DNA from: Trebonia sp964581815
GTDB lineage: Bacteria; Actinomycetota; Actinomycetes; Streptosporangiales; Streptosporangiaceae
DNA length: 64,000 nucleotides
Assembly (NCBI GenBank): GCA_964581815.1
Contig: CAZORE010000001.1
Span: 62,001 to 126,000 of the forward strand
Direction of reading: 5' to 3'
Position 1 is the first letter of the stretch; every line of letters starts with the position of its first letter. The position numbers were made by a program, and so were the translations under genes. Below the pieces are notes generated by a model. That model made no database searches and was not told where the DNA came from. It saw only the letters and a program-made list of their open reading frames with translations. Of the stretch, positions 1 to 8,759 are shown in pieces.

Positions 1-1
1 C

Positions 2-1405
2 TACCTCCTCTTCGGCTTCGAGACGGTCGTGATCGGCGGACTCGGCTCGATCTGGGGCACGCTGGCCGGCGGCATCGTGCTCGGCCTGGCGCAGACGATC
101 GGCGCGCAGATCAACCCGGCCGACGGCGTCCTGGCCGGGCACCTCGTCTTCCTGGTGGTGCTGGTCCTCCGGCCCGAGGGCCTGTTCTCCCGGGGCGGCG
201 CCGTAACGGCGTCCGGCCTGCTGCGCGCTGTGCGCGGCATTCCGCGCACTCTCGGCGGCTTCTCCCACGGCCTGTCCGCGGGCGCGCGATCCGCCCGGGC
301 TAGTGCCGGCCGCGCTAGTGCCGCCCGCCTCCAGGCCCACCCCGGGGATGACGGCCCCGTCGTCCGGGTCCGCCGCCGTGGCCGTGGCTCGCTGCCCGGC
401 GGCGTCGGCCTGCTGGCCGTCGTGGCGGTCCTGGCCGTGCTGCCCTACGGCGCGGGCCCGGGCGTCATCTTCAATCTCGTCAGCATGTTCGTCCTGATCA
501 TGCTCGCCAGCATGTGGAACCTGCTGGCGGGCTACGGCGGCATGATGTCCATCGGGCTGCAGGCGTTCTACGGCCTTGGCGGCTACACGCTGCTGTTCCT
601 GACCGACCATGGCGTCAACGTGTGGACAGGGATACCGCTCGCCGCGCTGATCACCGGCGTGATCGCGGTGCCGGTCTCCTTCCTCGCCTTCCGGCTGCGC
701 GGCGGCTACTTCGCGATCGGCACCTGGGTGATCGCCCAGGCGATCTACCTGATCGTCTCCCAGGACGGCGGCCTCGGCGGCGGCTCCGGCGCCTCGCTGA
801 CCACGCTGTCGGGCTACGACCCGGCCCAGCGGCAGGCGGATACCTACTGGGTGGCGCTGGCGATCGTCGTGCTCGCCATCGGCGGCGTCTTCGCGCTGCT
901 GCGCAGCCGCCTCGGGCTTGGCCTGACCGCCATCAGGGACAGCGAGAGCGCGGCCGGCAGCCTCGGCGTGCGGGTCGGGTTCGCCAAGCGGGTTGCCTTC
1001 CTGATCGCCGCGCTCGGCTGCGGCGCGGCCGGCGCGCTCACCCTCGCCAACACGCTGTCGATCGCACCCGGCTCGGCCTTCGACGTCACGCTGACCGCCT
1101 ACATGATCTTCTGCGTGCTCATTGGCGGCCTCGGCACGATCGAGGGACCGATCATCGGCGCGGTGATCTTCTTCGAGATCCAGTACCACTACTCCGCCAA
1201 CGGCGTCTGGTACCTGGTGGCGCTCGGCGCGCTGGCCATCGTCATGGCGATCCGCCTGCCGCAGGGCATCTGGGGCCTGGTCACCGCGCGCACCCGGATC
1301 AGCCTCTTCCCCGTCGGCTACCAGCTGACCACGCCGAACCAGGAAACGCGGCGGAGCGAGCCGGCGAAGGAGCCAGCCGCCTCCGTTCGGGAAAACCCTC
1401 ACTAA
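2..1405 (+). CDS. Branched-chain amino acid ABC transporter permease, LivH-LivM fusion (5' partial)
   Basis: The reading frame is open from base 2, so the gene begins upstream of the window. The first ~60 visible residues (FGFETVVIGGLGSIWGT, then LVLRPEGLFSR) are the typical end of a LivH-type permease. A basic, Ala/Arg-rich linker of ~70 residues follows, and then a complete LivM-type permease with its NLLAGYGGMMSIGLQAF start and the IGGLGTIEGPIIGA loop near the C-terminus. Both parts are integral membrane subunits that form the translocation channel of the high-affinity branched-chain amino acid (or related amide/urea) importer. Here they are one polypeptide. The substrate cannot be read from the permease. 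Partner ATPases and binding protein would be expected to the left of the window. Family assignment is firm; the fusion is seen directly. Confidence 0.9.
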   Translation, partial: YLLFGFETVVIGGLGSIWGTLAGGIVLGLAQTIGAQINPADGVLAGHLVFLVVLVLRPEGLFSRGGAVTASGLLRAVRGIPRTLGGFSHGLSAGARSARASAGRASAARLQAHPGDDGPVVRVRRRGRGSLPGGVGLLAVVAVLAVLPYGAGPGVIFNLVSMFVLIMLASMWNLLAGYGGMMSIGLQAFYGLGGYTLLFLTDHGVNVWTGIPLAALITGVIAVPVSFLAFRLRGGYFAIGTWVIAQAIYLIVSQDGGLGGGSGASLTTLSGYDPAQRQADTYWVALAIVVLAIGGVFALLRSRLGLGLTAIRDSESAAGSLGVRVGFAKRVAFLIAALGCGAAGALTLANTLSIAPGSAFDVTLTAYMIFCVLIGGLGTIEGPIIGAVIFFEIQYHYSANGVWYLVALGALAIVMAIRLPQGIWGLVTARTRISLFPVGYQLTTPNQETRRSEPAKEPAASVRENPH

Positions 1406-1471
1406 CTCACGGCCTCTCGGCCCTGTGTCAGCTAGCCCGGTGCCGTCAACCCGCCGTGCCCAACCCGTGGC

Positions 1472-2350
1472 CTACCCGCCGCGGCGCACCGCGGCCGGGG
1501 TGACGCCTGACTGGGCCCGCAGCACCCGGGTCAGGTGCTCCTGGTGAGAGAACCCGCACCGGGCGGCCACCTCGGGTATCGGCATGGCGGTTGACCGCAG
1601 CAGCCGGTAGGCGGTCTCCGCCCGCAGCCGCATCAGGAACCGGTGCGGCGTCTCCCCGGTGCTCGCCTTGAACTGCCGGCTGAACTGGCTGACCGACAGC
1701 GACACGGCGGCGGCCAGGTCCACCAGCGGGACGGGCTCGGCCAGGCGCGCCTCCATCAGCTCGCGCGCGGCCGTGAGCTGGCGCGGGGTCAGGCCCGGCC
1801 GGTCGTCCGGCCAGGCGCAGGCCGGCCGCACCGAGTGGTAGCGCGCGAGCTGGGCCGCGAGCAGCACGGACAGGTGATCGACGTAGGTCCGGGCCGTCGG
1901 CTCCCAGGTCCGCAGCACGCCGTCGAGGCCGAGGACGATCTGCTCGATGAGGGGATCGGACCGCCCGAGTTCCTCCGCGAGCTCCACCCGGCCCGTGCCG
2001 TCCGCCGCCTCCTGCACCGCCTCGTCGGTCAGGTAGACGTGCGTGGTCCGCAGGTCACCGCCGAGCTCCACGGTCAGGTCATGCGCCGCCGGGTGCAGGA
2101 ACAGCCCGCCGGGCAGCACGCGCCGCGGGATGCCGAGCCCGCCGTGCCCGCGCCGCACCGAGACCGGCCCGTCCAGGTGCAGGATCAGCTGATGCGTCCC
2201 GGCTGAGCAGAAGCTCGACCGGTAGGGCCGTTCCGCCTGGGTTGACACGTACAGCCGCTCCCAGCCCAGGCCGGCGCTTGTCCGCACGGGGTCGATCCAG
2301 GGCAGGCCCAGGATGCCATTGGTGTCCGCTAGCCCGAGCTCGGTCACCAT
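1472..2350 (-). CDS. AraC family transcriptional regulator
   Basis: A 292-residue protein with an N-terminal cupin-like sensing region (about residues 1-170) and a C-terminal double helix-turn-helix of the AraC/XylS type (LVDLAAAVSLSVSQFSRQFK and PEVAARCGFSHQEHLTRVLR). The start is placed at the ATG at 2350 because a strong ribosome site, GGAGGGAGG, lies just upstream; an ATG 15 bases further out has none. It is divergent from the dehydrogenase starting at 2418, with only 67 bp between start codons, so it probably regulates that gene, itself, or both. No ligand can be inferred from sequence. Family confidence is high; the target is inference. Confidence 0.88.
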   Translation of the reverse strand: MVTELGLADTNGILGLPWIDPVRTSAGLGWERLYVSTQAERPYRSSFCSAGTHQLILHLDGPVSVRRGHGGLGIPRRVLPGGLFLHPAAHDLTVELGGDLRTTHVYLTDEAVQEAADGTGRVELAEELGRSDPLIEQIVLGLDGVLRTWEPTARTYVDHLSVLLAAQLARYHSVRPACAWPDDRPGLTPRQLTAARELMEARLAEPVPLVDLAAAVSLSVSQFSRQFKASTGETPHRFLMRLRAETAYRLLRSTAMPIPEVAARCGFSHQEHLTRVLRAQSGVTPAAVRRGG

Positions 2351-2417
2351 GACCTCCCTCCGCACCGAGGATTGGGTTGCCGCGCATTATATTCCCGCAA
2401 ACAGGAAGGAACACCCC

Positions 2418-3509
2418 ATGGTGAGCGCGTCACGTACGTTCCGTATCGCGGTGATTCCCGGGGACGGCGTCGGCCGGGAGGTGGTAGCCGCCGGGCGGGA
2501 GGTGCTCGACGCGCTGGCCGCGGGCCGCGCCGGGACGTTCGCATTCGAGTGGCAGGAGTTCGGCTGGGGCTGCGGGTACTACGCGCGCACCGGCCGGATG
2601 ATGGCCGAAGACGGCCTGGAGGTACTCAAGGAGTTCGACGCGATTTACTTCGGCGCGGTCGGCTGGCCCGGCGTGCCAGATCACGTCAGCCTGTGGGGCC
2701 TGCGCCTGGCCATCTGCCAGAACCTCGACCAGTGGGCGAACGTCCGTCCCGTGCACTTCCTGCCGGGCGTGCGGAGCCCGCTGCGCAAGGCCGACGACAC
2801 CGAGCTCGGCTGGGTCGTCGTCCGCGAGAACAGCGAGGGTGAGTACGCCGGGGCGGGCGGCCGCAACTTCGCCGGACGCGGCCCGGGCGGCGAGGTCGCC
2901 GTGCAGACGGCGCTGTTCACCGAGGTGGGCTGCGAGCGCATCATGCGCTTCGCCTTCGACCTGGCCCGCACCCGCGCCCGGCGCAAGGTCTCCAGCGTCA
3001 CCAAGAGCAACGCCCAGCAGTACGGCATGGTCTTGTGGGACGACACCTTCCGGCGCGTCGCCCGGGACTACCCCGACGTGGAGACGGAGAGCGTGCTAGT
3101 GGACGCGATGGCCGCGAAGTTCGTCCTGCGGCCCGAGGAGCTCTCGGTCGTCGTCGCCTCCAACCTGCACGCGGACATCCTGTCCGACCTCGGCAGCGCG
3201 CTGGCCGGCAGCCTCGGCCTGGCGGCCAGCGCCAACCTGAACCCGCAGCGGCGCTTCCCCAGCATGTTCGAGCCCGTGCACGGCTCCGCGCCGGACATCG
3301 CCGGGCAAGGACTGGCCAACCCGGTCGGTGCCGTCGGCAGCGCCGCCCTGATGCTCGAGCACCTCGGCCTGCCCGCCGAGGCGTCCCGGCTGCACGCGGC
3401 GATCGAGGCGGTCACCGGCGCCGGCGTCCTCACCCGCGACCTCGGCGGCACCGCCTCCACCCGAGACGTGACGAAGGCCCTGATCGACGCGCTGAACGTG
3501 CGCGCTTAG
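2418..3509 (+). CDS. Tartrate dehydrogenase/decarboxylase-type isocitrate/isopropylmalate dehydrogenase
   Basis: This 363-residue protein belongs to the metal- and NAD-dependent beta-decarboxylating dehydrogenases. It starts AVIPGDGVGREV, has the substrate/metal segment RENSEGEYAGAGGR, the VTKSNAQQYGMVLWDD block, the acidic metal-binding stretch NLHADILSDLGSALAGSLG and the adenine-binding loop FEPVHGSAPDIAGQGLANP. Length and the ARTRARRKVSSVTKSN segment favour the tartrate dehydrogenase/D-malate branch over LeuB. The ATG at 2418 is preceded by AGGAAGGA. A bound AraC regulator gene is divergent, which suits an inducible catabolic enzyme. The alternative is a second isopropylmalate dehydrogenase. 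Substrate choice is inferred, not shown. Confidence 0.85.
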   Translation: MVSASRTFRIAVIPGDGVGREVVAAGREVLDALAAGRAGTFAFEWQEFGWGCGYYARTGRMMAEDGLEVLKEFDAIYFGAVGWPGVPDHVSLWGLRLAICQNLDQWANVRPVHFLPGVRSPLRKADDTELGWVVVRENSEGEYAGAGGRNFAGRGPGGEVAVQTALFTEVGCERIMRFAFDLARTRARRKVSSVTKSNAQQYGMVLWDDTFRRVARDYPDVETESVLVDAMAAKFVLRPEELSVVVASNLHADILSDLGSALAGSLGLAASANLNPQRRFPSMFEPVHGSAPDIAGQGLANPVGAVGSAALMLEHLGLPAEASRLHAAIEAVTGAGVLTRDLGGTASTRDVTKALIDALNVRA

Positions 3510-3590
3510 CCGGCCGGCGGATCCAAAAGACCCGCCTGATGAGGACCAAGGCTCCTGCCGCGCCGCTGTGCGGCCAGGTGTACTTGGGGC

Positions 3591-4091
3591 ATGATGACCG
3601 GCGCGAAAATCATCCTGCACACTGAGATGGATGCCGCGTGCGTCGGGCTGGCCAGCCTGGCCGGCGCCAGCTGGATAATGAGCCTGCCGCAACGGCAGGC
3701 GGCATGGAACGGGCATCCCGCCGGGCGGGGACGGCCGGGTATGGCCGCTGACGGCAGAGCGGGGCTGATCGCGGTGACGTTCGGGGAAATGACCGCCCCC
3801 GCCGGAGACCACGTTGTCCTTCCGGTCGGGTGGGAACCGGTAGAGCCGGACGGCGAGTTCACCGTCCAGTTGACGGGCAGCATCGTCCTGGCCCCGGCCA
3901 CCGAACAGGGGTGCAGTGCGCTTACCCTGTCCGGGGCCTGCCAGGTGCCGCCGGGTGCCCCGACCCCGGACGGCTGCGATCAGGTCAGGCTGGAACTCAT
4001 CGAGGCAGCACGGGAGTTCATCACGAGCGTCGCCCGCGACATCACCCCCGGCGCGGGCAGCGGCTCCCTTGGCCAGTCCTGGGCATGGTGA
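3591..4091 (+). CDS. Hypothetical protein
   Basis: An open frame of 166 codons between two well-supported genes. I do not recognise a family. The protein has no predicted membrane segment or signal peptide; it has a hydrophobic N-terminal third (ACVGLASLAGASWIMSLP), a central part with beta character (GEFTVQLTGSIVLAPA) and a C-terminal helix (LELIEAAREFITSVARDI). The start codon is uncertain (ATG at 3591 or 3594) because no good ribosome site is visible. Third-position GC is high, as in real genes here, but antisense frames are also open, so coding status is moderately supported only. Confidence 0.5.
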   Translation: MMTGAKIILHTEMDAACVGLASLAGASWIMSLPQRQAAWNGHPAGRGRPGMAADGRAGLIAVTFGEMTAPAGDHVVLPVGWEPVEPDGEFTVQLTGSIVLAPATEQGCSALTLSGACQVPPGAPTPDGCDQVRLELIEAAREFITSVARDITPGAGSGSLGQSWAW

Positions 4092-4176
4092 ACGCCCGCC
4101 CGGTGCTCCTCAGTCAGGGCGGCCAGGGCCAGGGGTGGTCACGGGCGCGAGCGGCTCAGCCCCGTGAGAGGGTTGA

Positions 4177-5949
4177 GTGGTGACTTCGGGGCAACAGGCC
4201 GGGACTCTGCTGTCGCTCAACGTGGGGCTGCCGCAGGACGTGACCTGGCACGGCAAGACGGTGCACACGGCGGTGTGGAAGAAGCCGGTCGCCGGGCCGC
4301 GGATGGCGCGGCGGCTCAATATCGACGGCGACGGGCAGGGTGACCTGGCCGGGCACGGCGGCGAGCAGCGGGCGGTGTTCGTCTACCAGGTCGAGTCCTA
4401 CCGGTACTGGCGGCAAGAACTTGGCCGGGATGACTTCGTGTACGGGCAGTTCGGTGAGAACTTCACCGTGCAGGGCCTGGCCGACGACCAGGTGTGCATC
4501 GGTGACCGGTACCGGATCGGCGACGCGGTCTTCGAGGTGACCCAGCCGCGGGTCACCTGCTTCCGGGTCGGCATCCGGATGAACGATCCCCGGATGCCGG
4601 CGCTGCTGGTTTCCCGTCACCGGCCCGGGTTCTACTTCCGCGTGCTGACCGAGGGCGCGGTGGCGGCCGGCCAGGAGATCGTCAAGATCGCCGACGGCCC
4701 GGAGGGCATGACGGTCGCGGAGACGGACGCGCTGCTGTACCTGCCCGGGCATCCCCGGCAGCAACTGCTGCGCGCGCTGCGCATCCCGGCGCTCAGCGCC
4801 GGGTGGAAGGGCTCATTCAAGGAGATGCTCGACGAGGCCGGCCGCGGCAACGGCAACGCCGGCCTCACCGAAGCGGCCCCGCCCCCGGCCTGGCCCGGGT
4901 TCCGGCCGCTGGCCGTGACCGGGGTCGGCCAGGAGAGCGAGACGGTGATCTCGCTGCACCTGGCCGACCCCGGGGGCGGGAGCGTGCCGGCCGCCCGGCC
5001 CGGGCAGTTCCTGACGCTGCGCCTGCACCCCGACCCCGCCGGGCGGCCGCTACTGCGCAGCTACTCGCTGTCGGGACCCCCGGGTGCCCGCGACTACCGC
5101 GTCAGCGTCAAGCGAGAGGAGCACGGAGCCGCCAGCCAGTTCCTGCACACCCGGGTGCGGGCGGGCGACCTGCTCGAGGCGGCCGCCCCGCGCGGCACCT
5201 TCACCCTGCGCCCCGGTGCGGGACCCGTGCTGCTGATCAGCGCGGGCGTCGGCGCCACCCCCGTGCTCGCCATGCTGCACGCGCTGGCCGCCGCCCGGTC
5301 AGCCAGGGACATCTGGTGGCTGCACGGCGCGCGCCGCCGCGCCGACGAGCCGTTCGCCGCCGAATCCCGCGCCCTGCTGGCCACGCTGCCCGGCGCGCGC
5401 CGGCACGTCTGCTACAGCGACCCGGGCCCCGATGACGTCCTGGGTCGCGACTACGACACCGCGGGGCGCCTGTCGGCGCCGGTCCTGGCCGCCCTTGACC
5501 TGCCAAGCGACGCCGATGCCTACCTGTGCGGGCCCCCCGCCTTCATGGCGGACATATCCGCCGCCCTGGCCGCGTACGGCATCCAGGCCGCCCGCATCCG
5601 CACCGAGGTCTTCGGCGCCGGGCCCGCGATTACCCCGGGCATCGCGCCCGCGCCCGCCCGCCGGCCGCACCCGCCCGCTGGCCAGCCGGGGACCGGTCCC
5701 CTGGTCACGTTCGCCCGCAGCGACCTGAGCGCGCCCTGGGACGCTGGCTACGCCAGCCTGCTCGAGTTCGCCGAGGCCTGCGACGTGCCGGTGCGCTGGT
5801 CATGCCGCACCGGCGTGTGCCATACCTGCGAGACGGCGGTCATCTCAGGAAAGGTCGGCTACGACCCGGCCCCGGTCGACGACCCCGCCGACGGCAGCGC
5901 GCTCATCTGCTGCTCGCAGCCGGGCGAGGACCTCGTCCTCGACCTGTGA
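4177..5949 (+). CDS. MOSC domain / flavin reductase / 2Fe-2S ferredoxin fusion protein
   Basis: A 590-residue three-module protein. Residues ~1-215 are a YiiM-like MOSC domain (HGGEQRAVFVYQVESYRYW, FGENFTVQGL and the conserved Cys in QPRVTCFRVGI), a fold that binds molybdenum cofactor. Residues ~235-475 are a ferredoxin-NADP reductase type module with FAD motif RSYSLSG and NAD(P) motif SAGVGATPVLAML. Residues ~500-590 are a plant-type ferredoxin with cluster ligands in CRTGVCHTCE and a fourth Cys in ALICCSQ. GTG start with GAGAGG upstream. By analogy to YiiM/YcbX, the MOSC site may reduce N-hydroxylated bases or related compounds, with the other two domains as a built-in electron supply from NAD(P)H. 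The domains are firm; the reaction is inferred. Confidence 0.88.
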   Translation: MVTSGQQAGTLLSLNVGLPQDVTWHGKTVHTAVWKKPVAGPRMARRLNIDGDGQGDLAGHGGEQRAVFVYQVESYRYWRQELGRDDFVYGQFGENFTVQGLADDQVCIGDRYRIGDAVFEVTQPRVTCFRVGIRMNDPRMPALLVSRHRPGFYFRVLTEGAVAAGQEIVKIADGPEGMTVAETDALLYLPGHPRQQLLRALRIPALSAGWKGSFKEMLDEAGRGNGNAGLTEAAPPPAWPGFRPLAVTGVGQESETVISLHLADPGGGSVPAARPGQFLTLRLHPDPAGRPLLRSYSLSGPPGARDYRVSVKREEHGAASQFLHTRVRAGDLLEAAAPRGTFTLRPGAGPVLLISAGVGATPVLAMLHALAAARSARDIWWLHGARRRADEPFAAESRALLATLPGARRHVCYSDPGPDDVLGRDYDTAGRLSAPVLAALDLPSDADAYLCGPPAFMADISAALAAYGIQAARIRTEVFGAGPAITPGIAPAPARRPHPPAGQPGTGPLVTFARSDLSAPWDAGYASLLEFAEACDVPVRWSCRTGVCHTCETAVISGKVGYDPAPVDDPADGSALICCSQPGEDLVLDL

Positions 5950-6085
5950 GCGGCCACGGCCCGCGATTCGGTCGCGGCTGAGCGGGGAACTGGTGCAACC
6001 AGGGGACGGGCCAGGGGGTCCTACGGTGGTAATGGCGCGCTTCGCGTGCGATCGTTTTCCCGACACGAAGAGAGGCGGTCTTCCG

Positions 6086-6682
6086 ATGCGTCCTGACATC
6101 AGGCCTGGCGGCACCTTCCCCGACTACGCTCTCCCGGACCATGCCGGCACGGTGCGCAAGCTCAGCGAGCTGCAGGGCCGCGATCCGCTGATCCTCACCC
6201 TGGCGCGCGGCAACTACTGCCCCAAGGAGCACCAGCAGCACCTGGAGCTGGCGGCCAACTACCCGAAGATCGCGGTGGGCTACACCCAGGTCGCCACCAT
6301 CGCCACCGACGACCACCACACGCTGCAAGAGTTCCGCGCGTCGGTGGGCGCCCAGTGGACGTTCCTGTCCGATCCCGGCCGGACCGTGCAGCAGGACCTG
6401 GACATCGCCGAGTACACCGACCCCGAGCACAACCCGATGATCCCGCACACGCTGGTGCTCAAGCCGGGCCTTGTCGTGCACAGCGTTTATAACGGCTACT
6501 GGTTCTGGGGCCGTCCGTCGTTCTACGACCTGTGGCGCGACCTGCGCGCCGTCACCAGCGAGATCCGTCCCGACTGGGACCTGAGCGCCCCGGGGCTGCG
6601 CGAAGCCTGGGACGCGGGCGACTACTCGCACTTCCACGGCTGGGACCAGCGGGCCGGCTCGGCCCCGACCTCGTACACCTGA
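6086..6682 (+). CDS. Peroxiredoxin-like (redoxin domain) protein
   Basis: A 198-residue thioredoxin-fold protein. It opens with PGGTFPDYALPDHAG, typical of AhpC/Tsa-like redoxins, and has its only N-terminal cysteine in GNYCPKEHQQH, the place of the peroxidatic Cys, although the usual TxxC context is altered. The C-terminal part (HTLVLKPGLVVHSVYNGYWFWGRP) is characteristic of a subgroup of redoxin proteins. The ATG at 6086 is chosen over upstream codons because AAGAGAGGCGG precedes it. It is likely a cytoplasmic thiol peroxidase or reductase, possibly 1-Cys since no resolving cysteine is evident. Family good, activity inferred. Confidence 0.8.
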   Translation: MRPDIRPGGTFPDYALPDHAGTVRKLSELQGRDPLILTLARGNYCPKEHQQHLELAANYPKIAVGYTQVATIATDDHHTLQEFRASVGAQWTFLSDPGRTVQQDLDIAEYTDPEHNPMIPHTLVLKPGLVVHSVYNGYWFWGRPSFYDLWRDLRAVTSEIRPDWDLSAPGLREAWDAGDYSHFHGWDQRAGSAPTSYT

Positions 6683-6726
6683 GACTCCACCTGACGGTCA
6701 GCACGAAATCACGAAGGGGCCAGGCA

Positions 6727-7677
6727 ATGCGGACGCCGGTGTGTGAGTTGCTCGGGATCGACCAGCCGGTCGTCCTGGCGCCGATAGCGGACGTGCCCGG
6801 GCTGACCGCGGCGGTCTCGAATGCCGGCGCGCTCGGCACGGTGGCGCTGACGTGGACGGCCGACGTCGCGGGCCTGGTTCGCGAGACCGCCGCGCTGACC
6901 GCGCGGCCGTTCGCCGGCAACCTGGTCCTGACCGGGGACATGCACGAGCGCCTTGACCAGGCGCTGGTGGCCGGGCTGCGGATCGTGCTGTTCTTCTGGG
7001 GCGATCCAGGCGGCTACGTCGAGCGGGTGCACGACGCCGGGGGGATCGTCATGCATACCGTCGGCAGCGCCGAGGAGGCCCGGCGGGCGGTCGGATCCGG
7101 CGTGGATGTCATCGTCGCGCAGGGCTGGGAGGCGGGCGGGCACGTTTGGGGCAAGGTCGCGACGCTGCCGCTGGTGCCCGCCGTGGTCGACGCGGTGGCG
7201 CCCGTGCCGGTGATCGCGGCCGGCGGGATCGGCGACGCGCGGGGCGTCGCGGCGGTGCTCGCGCTTGGCGCCCAGGCCGCGATGCTTGGCACGCGGTTCC
7301 TGCTGGCGCAGGAGATGCCGGTGCACGAGGACTACCGGCGCCGCCTGATCGCCGCGGCCGAGACCGACGCGGTCTGGTACCCCAACCTGTACGACGTCGG
7401 GTGGCCCGATTCCCCGCACCGCGCGCTCCGCAACTCAACCGCCAGGGCGTGGGAGGCCGCGGGCCGTCCGCCGGACGCGCAGCGGCCGGGGCAGGGCGAC
7501 GTGATCGCGCACTTCGCCTCGGGTGAGGCGATCGTCCGCTACGAGCCGGCGCCGCCGATGACCGGGACCACCGGGGACATCGAGGCGCTCTCGCTGTGGG
7601 CCGGGCAGAGCGTCGCGCTGGCCAGGAATCCGCAGCCGGCGGCGGACATCGTCGCCGAGCTCACCTCCCGCCTGTAA
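6727..7677 (+). CDS. Nitronate monooxygenase (2-nitropropane dioxygenase family)
   Basis: A 316-residue FMN-dependent TIM-barrel protein. Family markers are LLGIDQPVVLAPIADV at the N-terminus, NAGALGTV, the phosphate-binding QGWEAGGHVWG block and PVIAAGGIGDARGVAAVLALGAQ, which forms the FMN phosphate site. These enzymes oxidise alkyl nitronates such as propionate-3-nitronate; some relatives are enoyl reductases. The ATG at 6727 is preceded by GAAGGGGCCAGG. It follows the redoxin gene by 44 bp and may be co-transcribed with it, which would fit a shared oxidative detoxification role (inference). Confidence 0.85.
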   Translation: MRTPVCELLGIDQPVVLAPIADVPGLTAAVSNAGALGTVALTWTADVAGLVRETAALTARPFAGNLVLTGDMHERLDQALVAGLRIVLFFWGDPGGYVERVHDAGGIVMHTVGSAEEARRAVGSGVDVIVAQGWEAGGHVWGKVATLPLVPAVVDAVAPVPVIAAGGIGDARGVAAVLALGAQAAMLGTRFLLAQEMPVHEDYRRRLIAAAETDAVWYPNLYDVGWPDSPHRALRNSTARAWEAAGRPPDAQRPGQGDVIAHFASGEAIVRYEPAPPMTGTTGDIEALSLWAGQSVALARNPQPAADIVAELTSRL

Positions 7678-7736
7678 CCCGCTGCCGGCCGGCGTCCGGC
7701 TGATGCCGCACCGGCACCGCGAGGAACCGGTAAACG

Positions 7737-8039
7737 CTAGCCGCCCACCAGCTTGCGGGCCGCCGCCGCGATGTGGTCCGCGTCGATCCCGGCCCACGCG
7801 AGCAGTTCCGCGCCGGTCCCCGAGCCCGGCATCCCGTCGACCGCGAGGCGGATGAGCCGCAGGTGCTGCTGCCCGGCGCCGAGCAGCGCGTCCGCGACGG
7901 CCGAACCGAGCCCGCCTTCTGGGTGGTGGTCCTCCGCGACCACGATCCGCCCGCCGGTCGCCGTCACGGTTTCCGCCTGCTCGCCCGCGCTCATCAGCAC
8001 GTCCCGGAGGCCGAGCAGCGCCCAGCCGGATCGCGAAGG
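7737..8039 (-). pseudogene. Transketolase C-terminal remnant
   Basis: Between the SDR stop codon at 8040 and a stop at 7737 the minus strand reads about 100 codons. Their last ~85 match the extreme C-terminal domain of transketolase: GGRIVVAEDHHPEGGLGSAV, then RLAVDGMPGSGTGAELL and a final WAGIDADHIAAAARKL. The thiamine-diphosphate and pyrimidine domains (~500 residues) are absent, so no enzyme can be made. The frame is the same as that of the SDR, separated only by its TGA. No ribosome site is evident. I interpret it as what is left of a gene after a deletion that brought the arginine deiminase operon next to it. Confidence 0.8.
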
Positions 8040-8759
8040 TCAGCCGATGAGCTGCTGGCCGCCGTCGACGTCGTAGGTCGCGCCCGTGAGCGCCGTGTGG
8101 GTCATCAGCGTGACGGCGAACGCGGCGATGTCCGCCGGCCCGACGACCCGCCGGATCGGCAGCGTCGCCCGCAGCTCTTCCCGGCGGTGCTCAAGCTCAT
8201 CGCCGAGCACGCGAGCCGCCAGCGGGGTGTCCACGAACCCGGCGGCGATCGTGTTGACCCGGACCGGGGCGAGCTCGAGCGCGGCGTTCGCCGTGATGGC
8301 GGGCAGCGCGGCGGCCATGATGGCGGCGATGACCTGGCCGCTGCCGGGGCGGCGGGAGTCGGTGTTGGTGAGGAAGGTCAGCGAGCCGCCGGGGCGGACC
8401 CGGCCGGCGCACTCCCGCGCGACGCGCAAGGACCCGAGCAGGTGCTGGTCGAGCACCCGGCGCGCCTGGTCGAAGTCCAGGGTAGCGATCGGCGCGTAGA
8501 CCGGGCCGCCGCCGGTCACCATCACGTGGTCCACCGGCGCGGGCAGGCCAGCGAAGAAGAGCTCGAGCCTGGCGGGATCGTCCAGGTCGAGCGTCGCGAC
8601 CGAGGCGCCGAGCTCATCACGCACGGCGTCGAGCCCTGCTTGGTTACGGCCGGTGATGATGAGCTTCGCCCCGGCCGCGTGCGCCTGCCGGGCCGTCTCA
8701 AGCCCCATGCCCGAGCTCCCGCCGATGATGACCACGATGCTGCCGGAAAGACCGCTCAT
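8040..8759 (-). CDS. SDR family oxidoreductase with atypical active site
   Basis: A 239-residue Rossmann-fold protein with the nucleotide motif VVIIGGSSGMGLE at the N-terminus, an NAG-like region replaced by VMVTGGGPVYAP, and the C-terminal substrate loop RVNTIAAGFVDTPLA ending VDGGQQLIG. The catalytic Tyr-x3-Lys is not where expected: the position after the Ser-like residue reads GQVIAAIMAAALPAI. Related actinobacterial SDRs with this pattern exist, but catalysis is doubtful. It is the last intact gene of the arginine deiminase operon, overlapping arcC by 4 bp (ATGA), so it is translationally coupled. Its substrate, if any, is unknown. Confidence 0.82.
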   Translation of the reverse strand: MSGLSGSIVVIIGGSSGMGLETARQAHAAGAKLIITGRNQAGLDAVRDELGASVATLDLDDPARLELFFAGLPAPVDHVMVTGGGPVYAPIATLDFDQARRVLDQHLLGSLRVARECAGRVRPGGSLTFLTNTDSRRPGSGQVIAAIMAAALPAITANAALELAPVRVNTIAAGFVDTPLAARVLGDELEHRREELRATLPIRRVVGPADIAAFAVTLMTHTALTGATYDVDGGQQLIG

